49,386 bases of DNA, taken from the IMG/VR virus record IMGVR_UViG_3300049629_000880, positions 1 through 49,386 of that record, one strand, 5' to 3'. This document shows, in pieces, positions 25,878 through 32,707 of the stretch. The position numbers and the translations under genes were made by a program. The notes under the pieces were generated by a model that saw nothing but the letters and a program-made list of their open reading frames with translations, ran no database searches and had not been told where the DNA came from. The DNA is from a virus. The stretch's first letter is position 1; every line of letters begins with the position of its first letter.

Positions 25878-26032
25878 TTAAACAAACCCTTATGATTCAA
25901 TCTAGAGTAAAACGAAGCGACCTTATTAAATAAGACTGGGTTAATAAGTATCACCCCAACGGGAGACTCAATAAGCATAGAGGTCTTAAGCTTATTGTGC
26001 AGAATCCAAATATTACAGTTAGTAGTCTTCAT
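25874..26032 (-). CDS. array unit, 52 residues
   Basis: MKTTNCNIWILHNKLKTSML, then LFNKVASFYSRLNHKGLFK. Belongs to the LHNKL subtype that lacks the ILDEDGYF ending. TGA overlaps the next ATG. Confidence 0.6.
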   Translation of the reverse strand: MKTTNCNIWILHNKLKTSMLIESPVGVILINPVLFNKVASFYSRLNHKGLFK

Positions 26033-26150
26033 CGAAAGAATTGTATAGCATTCTATAGTAAAATTGATCTATAAGAGTAATAAGTATAGAGGCCTTGACC
26101 TTATTGTTAAGAGTCCAGTCGAAAATCCAATAGTTAGAAATAGTCTTCAT
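26019..26150 (-). CDS. array unit, 43 residues
   Basis: MKTISNYWIFDWTLNNKVKA, then ILITLIDQFYYRMLYNSFDE. A short unit with the DQFYYR core and a reduced ending; it overlaps the next start by 14 bases. Confidence 0.55.
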   Translation of the reverse strand: MKTISNYWIFDWTLNNKVKASILITLIDQFYYRMLYNSFDEDY

Positions 26151-26323
26151 CAAAACAAACCCTCATGATTCAATCTAGAGTAAAACGAACCGACATGATT
26201 TTTGCTCATTAAATAAAACCGGGTTACTAAGTAATTTGCAGGCTCAATAAGTATAGAGGCCTTAAGCTTATTGTGTAGAGACCAATCATTAATCATAATC
26301 ATCTTCATTGAAACCATCTTCAT
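26150..26323 (-). CDS. array unit, about 57 residues
   Basis: MKMVSMKMIMINDWSLHNKL, with a duplicated start module giving two candidate ATGs. It ends VGSFYSRLNHEGLF, almost identical to the unit at 25874-26032. Confidence 0.55.
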   Translation of the reverse strand: MKMVSMKMIMINDWSLHNKLKASILIEPANYLVTRFYLMSKNHVGSFYSRLNHEGLF

Positions 26324-26339
26324 TGAAATAACCGCCCTT

Positions 26340-26488
26340 ATGTATAATGTCATCCTTACTCATTCTCATCTAAAATGTGTTAGACAATTCACTTACCAAT
26401 CTATAGTAAAATTAGTCGACAGAGGTAATAAGTATAGAGGCCTTCAGCTTATTGTGCAGAATCCAAATATTACAATTTAGTCTTCATC
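26340..26488 (-). pseudogene. frameshifted array unit
   Basis: ATG reads Met-Lys-Thr-Lys-Leu-stop. After a frame change the text continues NIWILHNKLKASILITSVD and stops again before FYYRLV. Two lesions in a recognisable unit. Confidence 0.5.
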
Positions 26489-26659
26489 GAAATAATTGTA
26501 TAGCAGTCTATAGTAAAATTGATCTATAAAAGTAATAAGTATAGAGGCCTTGAGCTTATTGTCGATAGTCCAGTCGTAAAGCGAACCCAATTTGAAATAA
26601 TCATTATTACACAAAACCCAATTATTATATAAAATCCAATAAGTAGAAATTCTCTTCAT
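26477..26659 (-). CDS. array unit, 60 residues
   Basis: MKRISTYWILYNNWVLCNND, then YDWTIDNKLKASILITFIDQ and FYYRLLYNYFDED. The start region holds a tandem repeat of the W-(I/V)-L-(Y/C)-NN motif. Confidence 0.55.
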   Translation of the reverse strand: MKRISTYWILYNNWVLCNNDYFKLGSLYDWTIDNKLKASILITFIDQFYYRLLYNYFDED

Positions 26660-26770
26660 CAAAACAAACCCTTATGATTCAATCTAGAGTAAAACGAACC
26701 GACCTTATTAAACAAGACCGGGTTACTAAGTAATTTGCCCCAACGAAAGACTCAATAAGCATAGAGGCTT
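26659..26770 (-). pseudogene. frameshifted array unit
   Basis: The text MLIESFVGANYLVTR is in one frame and LFNKVGSFYSRLNHKGLF in another, whereas the unit at 26150 has both in one frame. A one-base shift is the simplest explanation. Confidence 0.4.
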
Positions 26771-26994
26771 TTTAGGTTATCTGTCTCAGTGGAAGGTTCA
26801 GTAATAAGTATAGAAGCTTTAAGCTTATTGTGTAGAGTCCAATCACACAAACTCTTATGACCCAATCTAGAGTAAAACAAACCGACATAGTACCTGCTCA
26901 TTAAATAAGACCGGATACTATAATTTGCCTTAACGGAAGGTTCAATAAGCATAAAGGCCTCAAAGGTCCAATCATTAATTATAATCATTTTCAT
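26752..26994 (-). CDS. array unit, 80 residues, composite of two units
   Basis: MKMIIINDWTFEAFMLIEPS runs through YYVGLFYSRLGHKSLC directly into a second unit start (DWTLHNKLKASILITEPSTE). It reads as an in-frame fusion of two neighbours. Confidence 0.5.
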   Translation of the reverse strand: MKMIIINDWTFEAFMLIEPSVKANYSIRSYLMSRYYVGLFYSRLGHKSLCDWTLHNKLKASILITEPSTETDNLKSLYAY

Positions 26995-27008
26995 CGAAAT
27001 AACCGTCC

Positions 27009-27191
27009 TCATTTAGAATAATAAACCAATAAAACCGGGTTACTAAGTGTGAAAGAGATAATGAGTGTATAGTCCAAAGTAAAATACAATTTGCCTAATA
27101 ATTTCTCTACGTCAACAGGCGGGTCAGTAATAGGTATAGGTATATTCAACTGATTACGTGGGGTCCAATTGTAAGAATTAATCTTCTTCAT
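27009..27191 (-). CDS. array unit, 60 residues
   Basis: MKKINSYNWTPRNQLNIPIP, TDPPVDVEKLLGKLYF, then an unrelated end (FTLSNPVLLVYYSK), probably after a frameshift. The front half matches the unit at 28664-28867. Confidence 0.55.
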   Translation of the reverse strand: MKKINSYNWTPRNQLNIPIPITDPPVDVEKLLGKLYFTLDYTLIISFTLSNPVLLVYYSK

Positions 27192-27354
27192 TGAAATAAC
27201 CGTCCTCATCTAAAATGTTATATAACTCATCTCCTATATAATAAAACAGGTTGTTAGAAATAGAACCATAAAACCTGTCTAATTCAGGTATATAAGTTAT
27301 AAGCCACATACCCTCATGATAATAAAACGGGGCGTCCCAATTAAGCATCTTCAT
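27178..27354 (-). CDS. array unit, 58 residues
   Basis: MKMLNWDAPFYYHEGMWLIT, YIPELDRFYGSI, DELYNILDEDGYFNEED. A near-identical tandem copy of the next unit, so a recent duplication. Confidence 0.65.
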   Translation of the reverse strand: MKMLNWDAPFYYHEGMWLITYIPELDRFYGSISNNLFYYIGDELYNILDEDGYFNEED

Positions 27355-27514
27355 CGAAATAACTGTCCTCATCTAGAATGTTATATAACTCATCTCCTAA
27401 TCTATGATAAAACAGGTGGATAAAACCATGGAACCTGTCTAATTCAGGTATATAAGTTATAAGCCACATATCCTTATGACAATAAAACGGGGCGTCACAA
27501 TTAATCATCTTCAT
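27341..27514 (-). CDS. array unit, 57 residues
   Basis: MKMINCDAPFYCHKDMWLIT, YIPELDRFHGFIHLFYHR, then ELYNILDEDSYFDEDA. Pairs with the previous entry. Differences include replacement of LFYHRLG by NNLFYYIG. Confidence 0.65.
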   Translation of the reverse strand: MKMINCDAPFYCHKDMWLITYIPELDRFHGFIHLFYHRLGDELYNILDEDSYFDEDA

Positions 27515-27815
27515 TGAAATAACCGTCCTCATCTAGAATGCTATATAAATGTTCTAATCTATGATAAAACAGGTTGATAGAGCCAGAGAACTTACTTAAT
27601 TCAAAAGTATAGGTATCGAGACCCATGTTCTTAAAATAAAACAAGGCAATATAATGATTGAGCTCAACTAATAAGTCACTTATCTGACTGTGCTCATCAC
27701 AGTTAATCATTTCATTGAAGTAATCGTTCTCTCCATTAAGAAAGCTATATATTACAAGTTCTCCTAATTTATAATAAAACCAAGCAAGTCTCCCAAGACT
27801 ATAAGCAAAATACAA
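27501..27815 (-). CDS. array unit pair fused in frame, 104 residues
   Basis: The front part LAWFYYKLGELVIYSFLNGE is a 5'-truncated unit. ATG at 27710 starts a full one (MINCDEHSQISDLLVELNHY...SILDEDGYFNEDD). The real product may be only the 69 residues from 27710. Confidence 0.55.
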   Translation of the reverse strand: MYFAYSLGRLAWFYYKLGELVIYSFLNGENDYFNEMINCDEHSQISDLLVELNHYIALFYFKNMGLDTYTFELSKFSGSINLFYHRLEHLYSILDEDGYFNEDD

Positions 27816-27820
27816 TTTGC

Positions 27821-28024
27821 TTAATAATCCGTGTAGGTTAACGGGCGGATCAGTAAATAGTAAAACTTACCAGGCCCCCCAGTATTATAAGCATAGAAGC
27901 TATAATATAAAATATCATCACTTAGTATAGGCAGGCTAGTAATAGGCACAGGCCCGCTCCATTCATAATGCGAAGCCCAATCAACATTACGAGGGGCCCA
28001 ATTGTTACAATTAATCTTTTTCAT
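27821..28024 (-). CDS. array unit, 67 residues
   Basis: MKKINCNNWAPRNVDWASHY, WSGPVPITSLPILSD, LYYSFYAYNTGGPGKFYY. It then leaves frame into TDPPVNLHGLLSKLYFAYS, which continues in the unit below: an out-of-frame recombination joint. Confidence 0.6.
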   Translation of the reverse strand: MKKINCNNWAPRNVDWASHYEWSGPVPITSLPILSDDILYYSFYAYNTGGPGKFYYLLIRPLTYTDY

Positions 28025-28200
28025 TGAAATAACCATCCTTATTCAGAAAGTGATATATCACTGCTCCCAATCTATAATAAAATATAGCGAGCCCTTAATG
28101 ATAGGTTACAGTAAAACCAAGCAAGCCCTTGATTATTATAAGCATGAAAGTTATAGTTTATACTATAACCATCTGTTATCAGAAAGTGATGCCAGTATAT
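28011..28200 (-). pseudogene. broken array unit
   Basis: YSINYNFHAYNNQGLAWFYC is in one frame and GLAIFYYRLGAVIYHFLNKD in another. The two halves are overlapping modules joined out of frame. Confidence 0.5.
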
Positions 28201-28348
28201 AATAAAACATAGCAAGCCCCCCAGCATCATTATAAACATAAAAGCTATCGTATAAATTATCAATGCTCACTAGAGGCGGATTAGTGGTAGGTATGTATGG
28301 AGTCCACGCATAACGAGGAGCCCAATTGTGAGATTTAATCTTCTTCAT
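28163..28348 (-). CDS. array unit, 61 residues
   Basis: MKKIKSHNWAPRYAWTPYIP, TTNPPLVSIDNLYDSFYVYN, GGLAMFYYILASLSDNRWL. The end is out of frame relative to the module that follows. Confidence 0.6.
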   Translation of the reverse strand: MKKIKSHNWAPRYAWTPYIPTTNPPLVSIDNLYDSFYVYNDAGGLAMFYYILASLSDNRWL

Positions 28349-28508
28349 CAAAATAATCATCCTCATATAGAGCGTTATATATAAAAGCCACTAGTCTATA
28401 GTAAAACCTGTCGACAGAGGTAATAAGTGTATGGGCCTTTAGCTTATTCTTGATAGTCCAGTCGTAAAACAAAGCAAGTTTGAAAACGTTACAATTAATC
28501 ATCTTCAT
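28335..28508 (-). CDS. array unit, 57 residues
   Basis: MKMINCNVFKLALFYDWTIK, NKLKAHTLITSVDRFYYRLV, IYNALYEDDYFDEED. A hybrid of the LHNKL subtype front and the ILDEDGYF ending. Confidence 0.6.
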   Translation of the reverse strand: MKMINCNVFKLALFYDWTIKNKLKAHTLITSVDRFYYRLVAFIYNALYEDDYFDEED

Positions 28509-28667
28509 AAAATGTACGCTTATCTACTATGTCGTATATTACAACTACCAGTCTATAATAACATCGGCCGACAGCATAAAACCTTAATTCAGGAGTATAG
28601 GTATCGAGACCCACGCGCTCACAATAATAAAAAAGTAATTAAGCTTGTTACAACTAATTACTCTCAT
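28495..28667 (-). pseudogene. frameshifted array unit
   Basis: MRVISCNKLNYFFII is in one frame; YCERVGLDTYTPELRFYAVG and YYRLVVVIYDIVDKRTFYED in another. It matches the GLDTYTFEL unit at 27501-27710. Confidence 0.5.
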
Positions 28668-28867
28668 TGAAGTAACTGCCCCCCATTAAGAAAGCTATAT
28701 ATTACAAATTCTCCTAATCTATAATAAAACCAAGCAAGTCTCCCAGGACTATAAGCAAAATACAATTTGCCTAATAATCCCTGCAGGTCAACAGGCGGGT
28801 CAGTAGTAGGTATAGGTATATTTAATCTATTACGCTGAGTCCAATTGTTACAATTAATCATCTTCAT
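28664..28867 (-). CDS. array unit, 67 residues
   Basis: MKMINCNNWTQRNRLNIPIP, TTDPPVDLQGLLGKLYFAYS, LAWFYYRLGEFVIYSFLNGG, then a shifted tail QLLQ. The body is nearly identical to the text at 27711-27870. Confidence 0.6.
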   Translation of the reverse strand: MKMINCNNWTQRNRLNIPIPTTDPPVDLQGLLGKLYFAYSPGRLAWFYYRLGEFVIYSFLNGGQLLQ

Positions 28868-29036
28868 CGAAATAACCGTTTTCATTTAGAATGTTATAAT
28901 AAAACACGCTTACCAGTCTATAATAAAACCGGTCGATATTTACAAGACCTGTGTTATCGTAATAATAAACTCTAATAGACATAGGTAGATTCAACTTATC
29001 ACGTGGGGCCCATTTGTCACTATCAACTATCTTCAT
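28854..29036 (-). CDS. array unit, 60 residues
   Basis: MKIVDSDKWAPRDKLNLPMS, IRVYYYDNTGLVNIDRFYYR, YYNILNENGYFDEDD. A full-length, undamaged unit. Confidence 0.65.
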   Translation of the reverse strand: MKIVDSDKWAPRDKLNLPMSIRVYYYDNTGLVNIDRFYYRLVSVFYYNILNENGYFDEDD

Positions 29037-29139
29037 AGAAATTGTCCTTAGCGAACAGTGTCAGTCTATAATAAAACAACTTGATAGAAGCATAAAACTT
29101 ATCTAATTCAGGTAGATAAACCCAGAGACCCACACTCAT
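29023..29139 (-). CDS. array unit, 38 residues
   Basis: MSVGLWVYLPELDKFYASIK, LFYYRLTLFAKDNFYEDS. It starts in an ATGA overlap with the unit above. In the unit at 31054-31290 the same module is fused in frame to its neighbour. Confidence 0.55.
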   Translation of the reverse strand: MSVGLWVYLPELDKFYASIKLFYYRLTLFAKDNFYEDS

Positions 29140-29297
29140 ACTTTCGTAGTGGTAATGATCCATGATAAGTTATAGTAAACCCAAGCGACTACTCCGGCAC
29201 TATAAGTATAAAAGTTATAGTATAAATAATTACGGTTTACTATCAACGGGTTAGTAATAGGTATGGGTGCGTCCCACTCATAATTAATCATCTTCAT
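29136..29297 (-). CDS. array unit, 53 residues
   Basis: MKMINYEWDAPIPITNPLIV, LYYNFYTYSAGVVAWVYYNL, then an ending without the EDD module. TGA is shared with the next start. Confidence 0.55.
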   Translation of the reverse strand: MKMINYEWDAPIPITNPLIVNRNYLYYNFYTYSAGVVAWVYYNLSWIITTTKV

Positions 29298-29445
29298 AGA
29301 AGCAATTGTCTTCATCTAAAATGGATACTACTCTTGCCAGTACATAATAAAACATATCAAGCTCCACATCAGGTGTGTATGGAGTCCACTCAGTCTTAAG
29401 TCTTATATTAAGCGGGGCCCAATAGTAAGAATTAATCTTCTTCAT
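29284..29445 (-). CDS. array unit, 53 residues
   Basis: MKKINSYYWAPLNIRLKTEW, TPDVELDMFYYVLARVVSIL, DEDNCFYEDD. Intact. Confidence 0.6.
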   Translation of the reverse strand: MKKINSYYWAPLNIRLKTEWTPYTPDVELDMFYYVLARVVSILDEDNCFYEDD

Positions 29446-29641
29446 TGAAATAACTGTCCTCATCTAGAATGTTATATAACACGCTTACCAACCTATAATA
29501 AAACTGGTCAATATTTAATTCAGGTAGATAGATTGGGACACCCGCGCCATCGCAATAATAAATCCTAAGATAAATCCTAACAGGCATAGGTAGATTTAAC
29601 TTATGACGTGGGGTCCAGTCGTTACAATTAATTATCTGCAT
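29432..29641 (-). CDS. array unit, 69 residues
   Basis: MQIINCNDWTPRHKLNLPMP, IYLRIYYCDGAGVPIYLPEL, FYYRLVSVLYNILDEDSYFN. Intact; related to the unit at 28854-29036 with an added IYLPELN module. Confidence 0.65.
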   Translation of the reverse strand: MQIINCNDWTPRHKLNLPMPVRIYLRIYYCDGAGVPIYLPELNIDQFYYRLVSVLYNILDEDSYFNEED

Positions 29642-29840
29642 AGAAGTAATGATAGGTTATAGTAGGCCCAAATAAGTTATAGTAAACCCAAGCGACTCCT
29701 CCAGCATTATAATCATAAAAGCTAGGGTATAAACTATCACCGTTTGCTATCAACGGGTTAGTAATAGGTATGGGTGCGCTCCACTCATACAGAACCGGAT
29801 TATTACGAGGAGCCCAACCATTACAATTAATTATCTTCAT
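29628..29840 (-). CDS. array unit, 70 residues
   Basis: MKIINCNGWAPRNNPVLYEW, SAPIPITNPLIANGDSLYPS, AGGVAWVYYNLFGPTITYHY. The YHYFYADN ending also occurs in the unit at 30517-30717. Confidence 0.65.
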   Translation of the reverse strand: MKIINCNGWAPRNNPVLYEWSAPIPITNPLIANGDSLYPSFYDYNAGGVAWVYYNLFGPTITYHYFYADN

Positions 29841-29931
29841 TGAAATAACCATCCTTATTTAGAAAGTGATATATCACTGCTCCCAATCTATAATAAGATA
29901 TAGCGAGCCTCTTCATCATCATCATAAACAT
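29827..29931 (-). CDS. array unit fragment, 34 residues
   Basis: A run of Met codons, then KRLAISYYRLGAVIYHFLNK and DGYFNEDN. Only the second half of a unit, following an out-of-frame joint. Confidence 0.4.
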   Translation of the reverse strand: MFMMMMKRLAISYYRLGAVIYHFLNKDGYFNEDN

Positions 29932-29961
29932 AAAAGCTATCGTATAAATTATCAACGTTCA

Positions 29962-30159
29962 CTAGAGGCGGATTAGTGATAGGTATGTATAGTAAAACTT
30001 AGCGAGCCCCCCTGCCTCCCTATAAACATAGAAGCTATGGTATAAATTACCATCACTTAGTATAGACTGGCTAGTAATAGGCACAGGCCCGCTCCATTCA
30101 TGATACGAAGCCCATTTAACATTACGCGGAGCCCAACCGTTAGAATTAATTATCTTCAT
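29962..30159 (-). CDS. array unit, 65 residues
   Basis: MKIINSNGWAPRNVKWASYH, WSGPVPITSQSILSDGNLYH, GGLAKFYYTYLSLIRL. The last ten residues are the IPITNPPLV module read in the wrong frame. Confidence 0.6.
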   Translation of the reverse strand: MKIINSNGWAPRNVKWASYHEWSGPVPITSQSILSDGNLYHSFYVYREAGGLAKFYYTYLSLIRL

Positions 30160-30331
30160 GGAAATAACCATCCTTATTCAGAAAGTGATATATCACTGAT
30201 GCTCCCAATCTATAATAAAACCAGGCGAAAAATACAAATAAGCCGTTTGCATTAATAAGCAGATCAGTAATAAGTATAGGTATATTTGACTTATTATGCG
30301 GGGCCCAATTATTACAATTAATTATCTTCAT
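30146..30331 (-). CDS. array unit, 61 residues
   Basis: MKIINCNNWAPHNKSNIPIL, ITDLLINANGLFVFFAWFYY, RLGASVIYHFLNKDGYFHED. Intact, with a short middle module. Confidence 0.65.
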   Translation of the reverse strand: MKIINCNNWAPHNKSNIPILITDLLINANGLFVFFAWFYYRLGASVIYHFLNKDGYFHEDN

Positions 30332-30530
30332 CTAGAAAGTTATACAACACTACTCCCGCTAGTCTATTGTAAAACCTGGCGGGCCCTCCACTATGATAAA
30401 AATAGAAGTTATAGAATAACTTATTATTATCTGCTATTAGAGGGACAGCAGTAGGTACAGATGCCCCCCATCCAGACGGAGCCCATTTAATATTACGCGG
30501 AGCCCAACCATTACAATTAATCTTCTTCAT
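30318..30530 (-). CDS. array unit, 70 residues
   Basis: MKKINCNGWAPRNIKWAPSG, WGASVPTAVPLIADNNKLFY, SGGPARFYNRLAGVVLYNFL, DEDN. Intact; the ending lacks the final YF.EDD. Confidence 0.65.
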   Translation of the reverse strand: MKKINCNGWAPRNIKWAPSGWGASVPTAVPLIADNNKLFYNFYFYHSGGPARFYNRLAGVVLYNFLDEDN

Positions 30531-30717
30531 AGAAATAATGGTAGGTTATAGTAGGCTCAGATAGGTTATAGTAAACCCAAGCGACTCCTCTGACATAAAA
30601 GTTATCGTATAAACTAATATGGTTTGCTATCAACGGGTTAGTAATAGGTATAGGTGTGGCGCCCCACTCATACCGACTAATACGAGGAGCCCAACCATTA
30701 CAATTAATCATCTTCAT
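30517..30717 (-). CDS. array unit, 66 residues
   Basis: MKMINCNGWAPRISRYEWGA, TPIPITNPLIANHISLYDNF, VAWVYYNLSEPTITYHYFYE. Sister of the unit at 29628-29840. Confidence 0.65.
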   Translation of the reverse strand: MKMINCNGWAPRISRYEWGATPIPITNPLIANHISLYDNFYVRGVAWVYYNLSEPTITYHYFYEED

Positions 30718-30922
30718 AGAGGTCCTCATCCAAAATGTTATATGATACTACTCTTTCCAGTATATAATAAAACAGCACCTCATCATAAAGGCTATAGTAT
30801 AAATTATCAACGCTCGCTAGAAGCGGATCAGTAATAGGTATCGGTATACTCAACTTATTATGTGAAGTCCAACAATCGCTATTACTACAAGGAGCCCAAT
30901 CGTTACAATTAATCATCTTCAT
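30704..30922 (-). CDS. array unit, 72 residues
   Basis: MKMINCNDWAPCSNSDCWTS, HNKLSIPIPITDPLLASVDN, LYYSLYDEVLFYYILERVVS, NILDEDLYEDD. Combines HNKL and IPIPITDP modules. Confidence 0.65.
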   Translation of the reverse strand: MKMINCNDWAPCSNSDCWTSHNKLSIPIPITDPLLASVDNLYYSLYDEVLFYYILERVVSYNILDEDLYEDD

Positions 30923-31067
30923 CGAAATAATTGTCCTTATCTAGAAAGTGATATATCACTGATGCCAGTATATAATAAAACATAGCGAGCCCCCAATAAA
31001 CTTTAATAGGCATAGATAGATTTAACTTATGACGTGGGACCCATTTGTTACTATCAACTATCTTCAT
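30909..31067 (-). CDS. array unit, 52 residues
   Basis: MKIVDSNKWVPRHKLNLSMP, IKVYWGLAMFYYILASVIYH, FLDKDNYFDEDD. Intact; overlaps both neighbours by 14 bases. Confidence 0.6.
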   Translation of the reverse strand: MKIVDSNKWVPRHKLNLSMPIKVYWGLAMFYYILASVIYHFLDKDNYFDEDD

Positions 31068-31290
31068 AGAAATTGTCCTCAGCTAACAGTGTCAGTTTAT
31101 AATAAAACAACATGATAGAAACATAAAACTTGTCTAATTCAGGTAGATAGATCGAGAGACTCGCGCTCACGCTTTCATAGTGATAATCATAGAAGTTATA
31201 GTAGAAACTATCCCCGTTTGCTAAAACCGGCGGGTTAGCAGCAGGTATATTTAACTCATTACGTGAAGGCCAGTTGTTAATAATCTTCAT
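31054..31290 (-). CDS. array unit, 78 residues
   Basis: MKIINNWPSRNELNIPAANP, LANGDSFYYNFYDYHYESVS, YLPELDKFYVSIMLFYYKLT, EDNFYEDS. Carries in one frame the modules that are split between two genes at 29023-29297. Confidence 0.65.
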   Translation of the reverse strand: MKIINNWPSRNELNIPAANPPVLANGDSFYYNFYDYHYESVSASLSIYLPELDKFYVSIMLFYYKLTLLAEDNFYEDS

Positions 31291-31519
31291 CGAAATAATC
31301 GCTCTCACCTAAAATGCTATATATTAAACTTCCTGCCAGTCTATCGTAAAACTTGGCGGGCCCCCCAGCATAATAAACGTAGAAGCTATGGTATAAAGTA
31401 TCACCGTTTGCTAAAATTGGCAGGTTAGTAACAGGTATAGGTGCGGCCCATAAATAATGATTATGGGGCGCCCATTCCTCATTATGGGGTGCCCAATAGT
31501 TTGTATTAATCTCTTTCAT
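31277..31519 (-). CDS. array unit, 80 residues, first of the array
   Basis: MKEINTNYWAPHNEEWAPHN has a duplicated WAPHN motif. It is followed by AAPIPVTNLPILANGDTLYH, AGGPAKFYDRLAGSLIYSIL and a DYFDEDY ending. Its start overlaps the stop of the 137-residue gene by 14 bases, so array translation may be coupled to that gene. Confidence 0.68.
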   Translation of the reverse strand: MKEINTNYWAPHNEEWAPHNHYLWAAPIPVTNLPILANGDTLYHSFYVYYAGGPAKFYDRLAGSLIYSILGESDYFDEDY

Positions 31520-31919
31520 CAGATGCCTCCTTTTTTACTGAACGTAACGACTTTTTCTTATAAGCAAGCGCCTCTAAATACACCTCTAGCAGAGCCTCAA
31601 TGAGAGACTCTTGCCGAGAGACAAAACAACGTGAAGTCTCGTAAATATTGGGGTTCACGGTAACTGTCACAGTATAACTATTAGGTAATCGTTGAATAAC
31701 CCAGCCATAGCCAAAGCTATCTAGTCGCATTTGAAAAAAATAGATCAACTTAGCAAGCGACCCTCTATCTAACAAAAAGGGATTAGGACCAGAGGTAGAG
31801 ATAGAAATCCAATCACCCCAAGATAGTTCGATAAAAAAGGTATTCCGAAAAGTACCCAACCCATACCCACAAATGTGAGGCTCAGACTTGACCCAATCAT
31901 GCAAAAATTCAGTAAGCAT
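31506..31919 (-). CDS. hypothetical protein heading the array
   Basis: 137 residues with a globular beta-alpha look (GLGTFRNTFFIELSWGDWIS; YTVTVTVNPNIYETSR) and a Lys-rich end (KKKSLRSVKKEASDERD). Not an array member, but its last codons overlap the first array start just as units overlap each other. A+T-rich codons. Function unknown. Confidence 0.68.
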   Translation of the reverse strand: MLTEFLHDWVKSEPHICGYGLGTFRNTFFIELSWGDWISISTSGPNPFLLDRGSLAKLIYFFQMRLDSFGYGWVIQRLPNSYTVTVTVNPNIYETSRCFVSRQESLIEALLEVYLEALAYKKKSLRSVKKEASDERD

Positions 31920-32243
31920 TTATACTCTAATAATAACGCCCCCCTCAAATTTAATTACTGTTGTTTTGTCTTCTAGATAAGTAATAGCAGATGACTCGAT
32001 ATCATCCTCATCATCTTCTTCTTCTGGTATAAAGCCGTAATCTTGGGCTGCTTCTAAAGCGCTAGAATACTCTAAGAATTCGCATCTAAAAGCTACCCTA
32101 TCAAATTCAATACGTATATTCTCATCACTTTCCATATCTTCAATGTATTCTACTAGGGCCCGAGCGCCCGACCACGACCAATCGGCATTATCGTCCTCTT
32201 TGAGTAGCTTGATAGCTTCATCGGTGCTTATATTTCGATGCAT
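31920..32243 (-). CDS. small acidic protein (SGARALVEYIED family)
   Basis: 107 residues from ATG. GARALVEYIEDMESDENIRI, then FDRVAFRCEFLEYSSALEAA, is a pattern I recall from a widespread family of small phage and bacterial proteins of unknown function (E(E/D)...FD.VA.RC.F.EY). A very acidic linker EEEDDEDD precedes a final strand. It abuts the next gene directly. The family match is from memory. Confidence 0.68.
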   Translation of the reverse strand: MHRNISTDEAIKLLKEDDNADWSWSGARALVEYIEDMESDENIRIEFDRVAFRCEFLEYSSALEAAQDYGFIPEEEDDEDDIESSAITYLEDKTTVIKFEGGVIIRV

Positions 32244-32425
32244 TTCATCTTTCCCTTAGATTAACAATTAGGTGTGAACTACTCTCAACTCTGTTGAGAG
32301 CTTCCTATTTCACGGGGGATTGCCTCAAGACGGACTTACGCCCAACTTTTTTACATCCCCTCTATAGGCAGTATCGCTAGTTCCTAACGACAATTAATTG
32401 ATGAAAGATTCTACATCACAGTAGT
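32244..32425. other. 182-base intergenic region with an 8-bp perfect hairpin
   Basis: CTCTCAAC-TCT-GTTGAGAG near 32282-32300 is a perfect stem with a three-base loop. It lies downstream of the helicase operon on the minus strand, but no T run follows on that strand. It may be a processing site, weak terminator or transposon end remnant. No gene seen. Confidence 0.4.
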
Positions 32426-32707
32426 TCACCCATTGTTATCAAATAGGTTTCTGTAAGCCTCGTATACGGCATCAGGTGCTTCTTCGTCACTGTAATGTTG
32501 AGCCGTCTTGAATGTAGATAAGATGCTCAATAAATTAGGGTGGTAGTTAGGGATAATACAATAACCACCCTTAATCCATCTAACACACGCGAGACGGCGG
32601 TTGCCATGAAACCAGCATAAGATCTCGTCGTCCTTGGCTGTACGAGATTGATATGGTTCGCGGAAGTCAGATATACGCCCCCGCAAGTATTTAAGTAAAT
32701 CCAGCAT
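32426..32707 (-). CDS. hypothetical protein coupled to helicase
   Basis: 93 residues from an ATG inside the helicase stop (TAATG). Trp/Tyr/Arg-rich beta segment (CWFHGNRRLACVRWIKGGYC), then a helical tail with an acidic stretch (SDEEAPDAVYEAYRNL). No family recognised. Coupling suggests a DNA-metabolism helper, by inference. Confidence 0.65.
   Translation of the reverse strand: MLDLLKYLRGRISDFREPYQSRTAKDDEILCWFHGNRRLACVRWIKGGYCIIPNYHPNLLSILSTFKTAQHYSDEEAPDAVYEAYRNLFDNNG

Larger units (their letters stand above)
22840..31519 (-). repeat. tandem array of about 35 small related overlapping genes
   Basis: On the minus strand, units of about 130-240 bases follow one another. The typical unit starts MK(M/K/I)IN(C/S)N.WAPRN and has a middle module such as L.IPIPITDPP or LYYSFYVYNAGG. 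It then has (L)A.FYYRLG..IYNILDED and ends GYF.EDD-stop. The last codons overlap the next unit's start (the sequence TTCAATGAAGATGATTAATTG reads Phe-Asn-Glu-Asp-Asp-stop in one frame and Met-Lys-Met-Ile-Asn in another), or stop and start share ATGA. The same modules recur in different orders. Several units are frameshifted. A 1.9-kb unrelated insert lies at 23560-25455. No known family recognised. Confidence 0.85.

Noticed and set aside
26271-30834. Plus-strand open frames within the array (26271-26480, 28002-28202, 30619-30834)
   Set aside because: They are antisense to repeated minus-strand units and do not keep a shared start or stop pattern.
22840-31519. The array as a CRISPR array or as a diversity-generating retroelement
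   Set aside because: Units are 130-240 bases and coding, with overlapping start/stop codons. There is no reverse transcriptase and no adenine-specific template/variable pair in the window.
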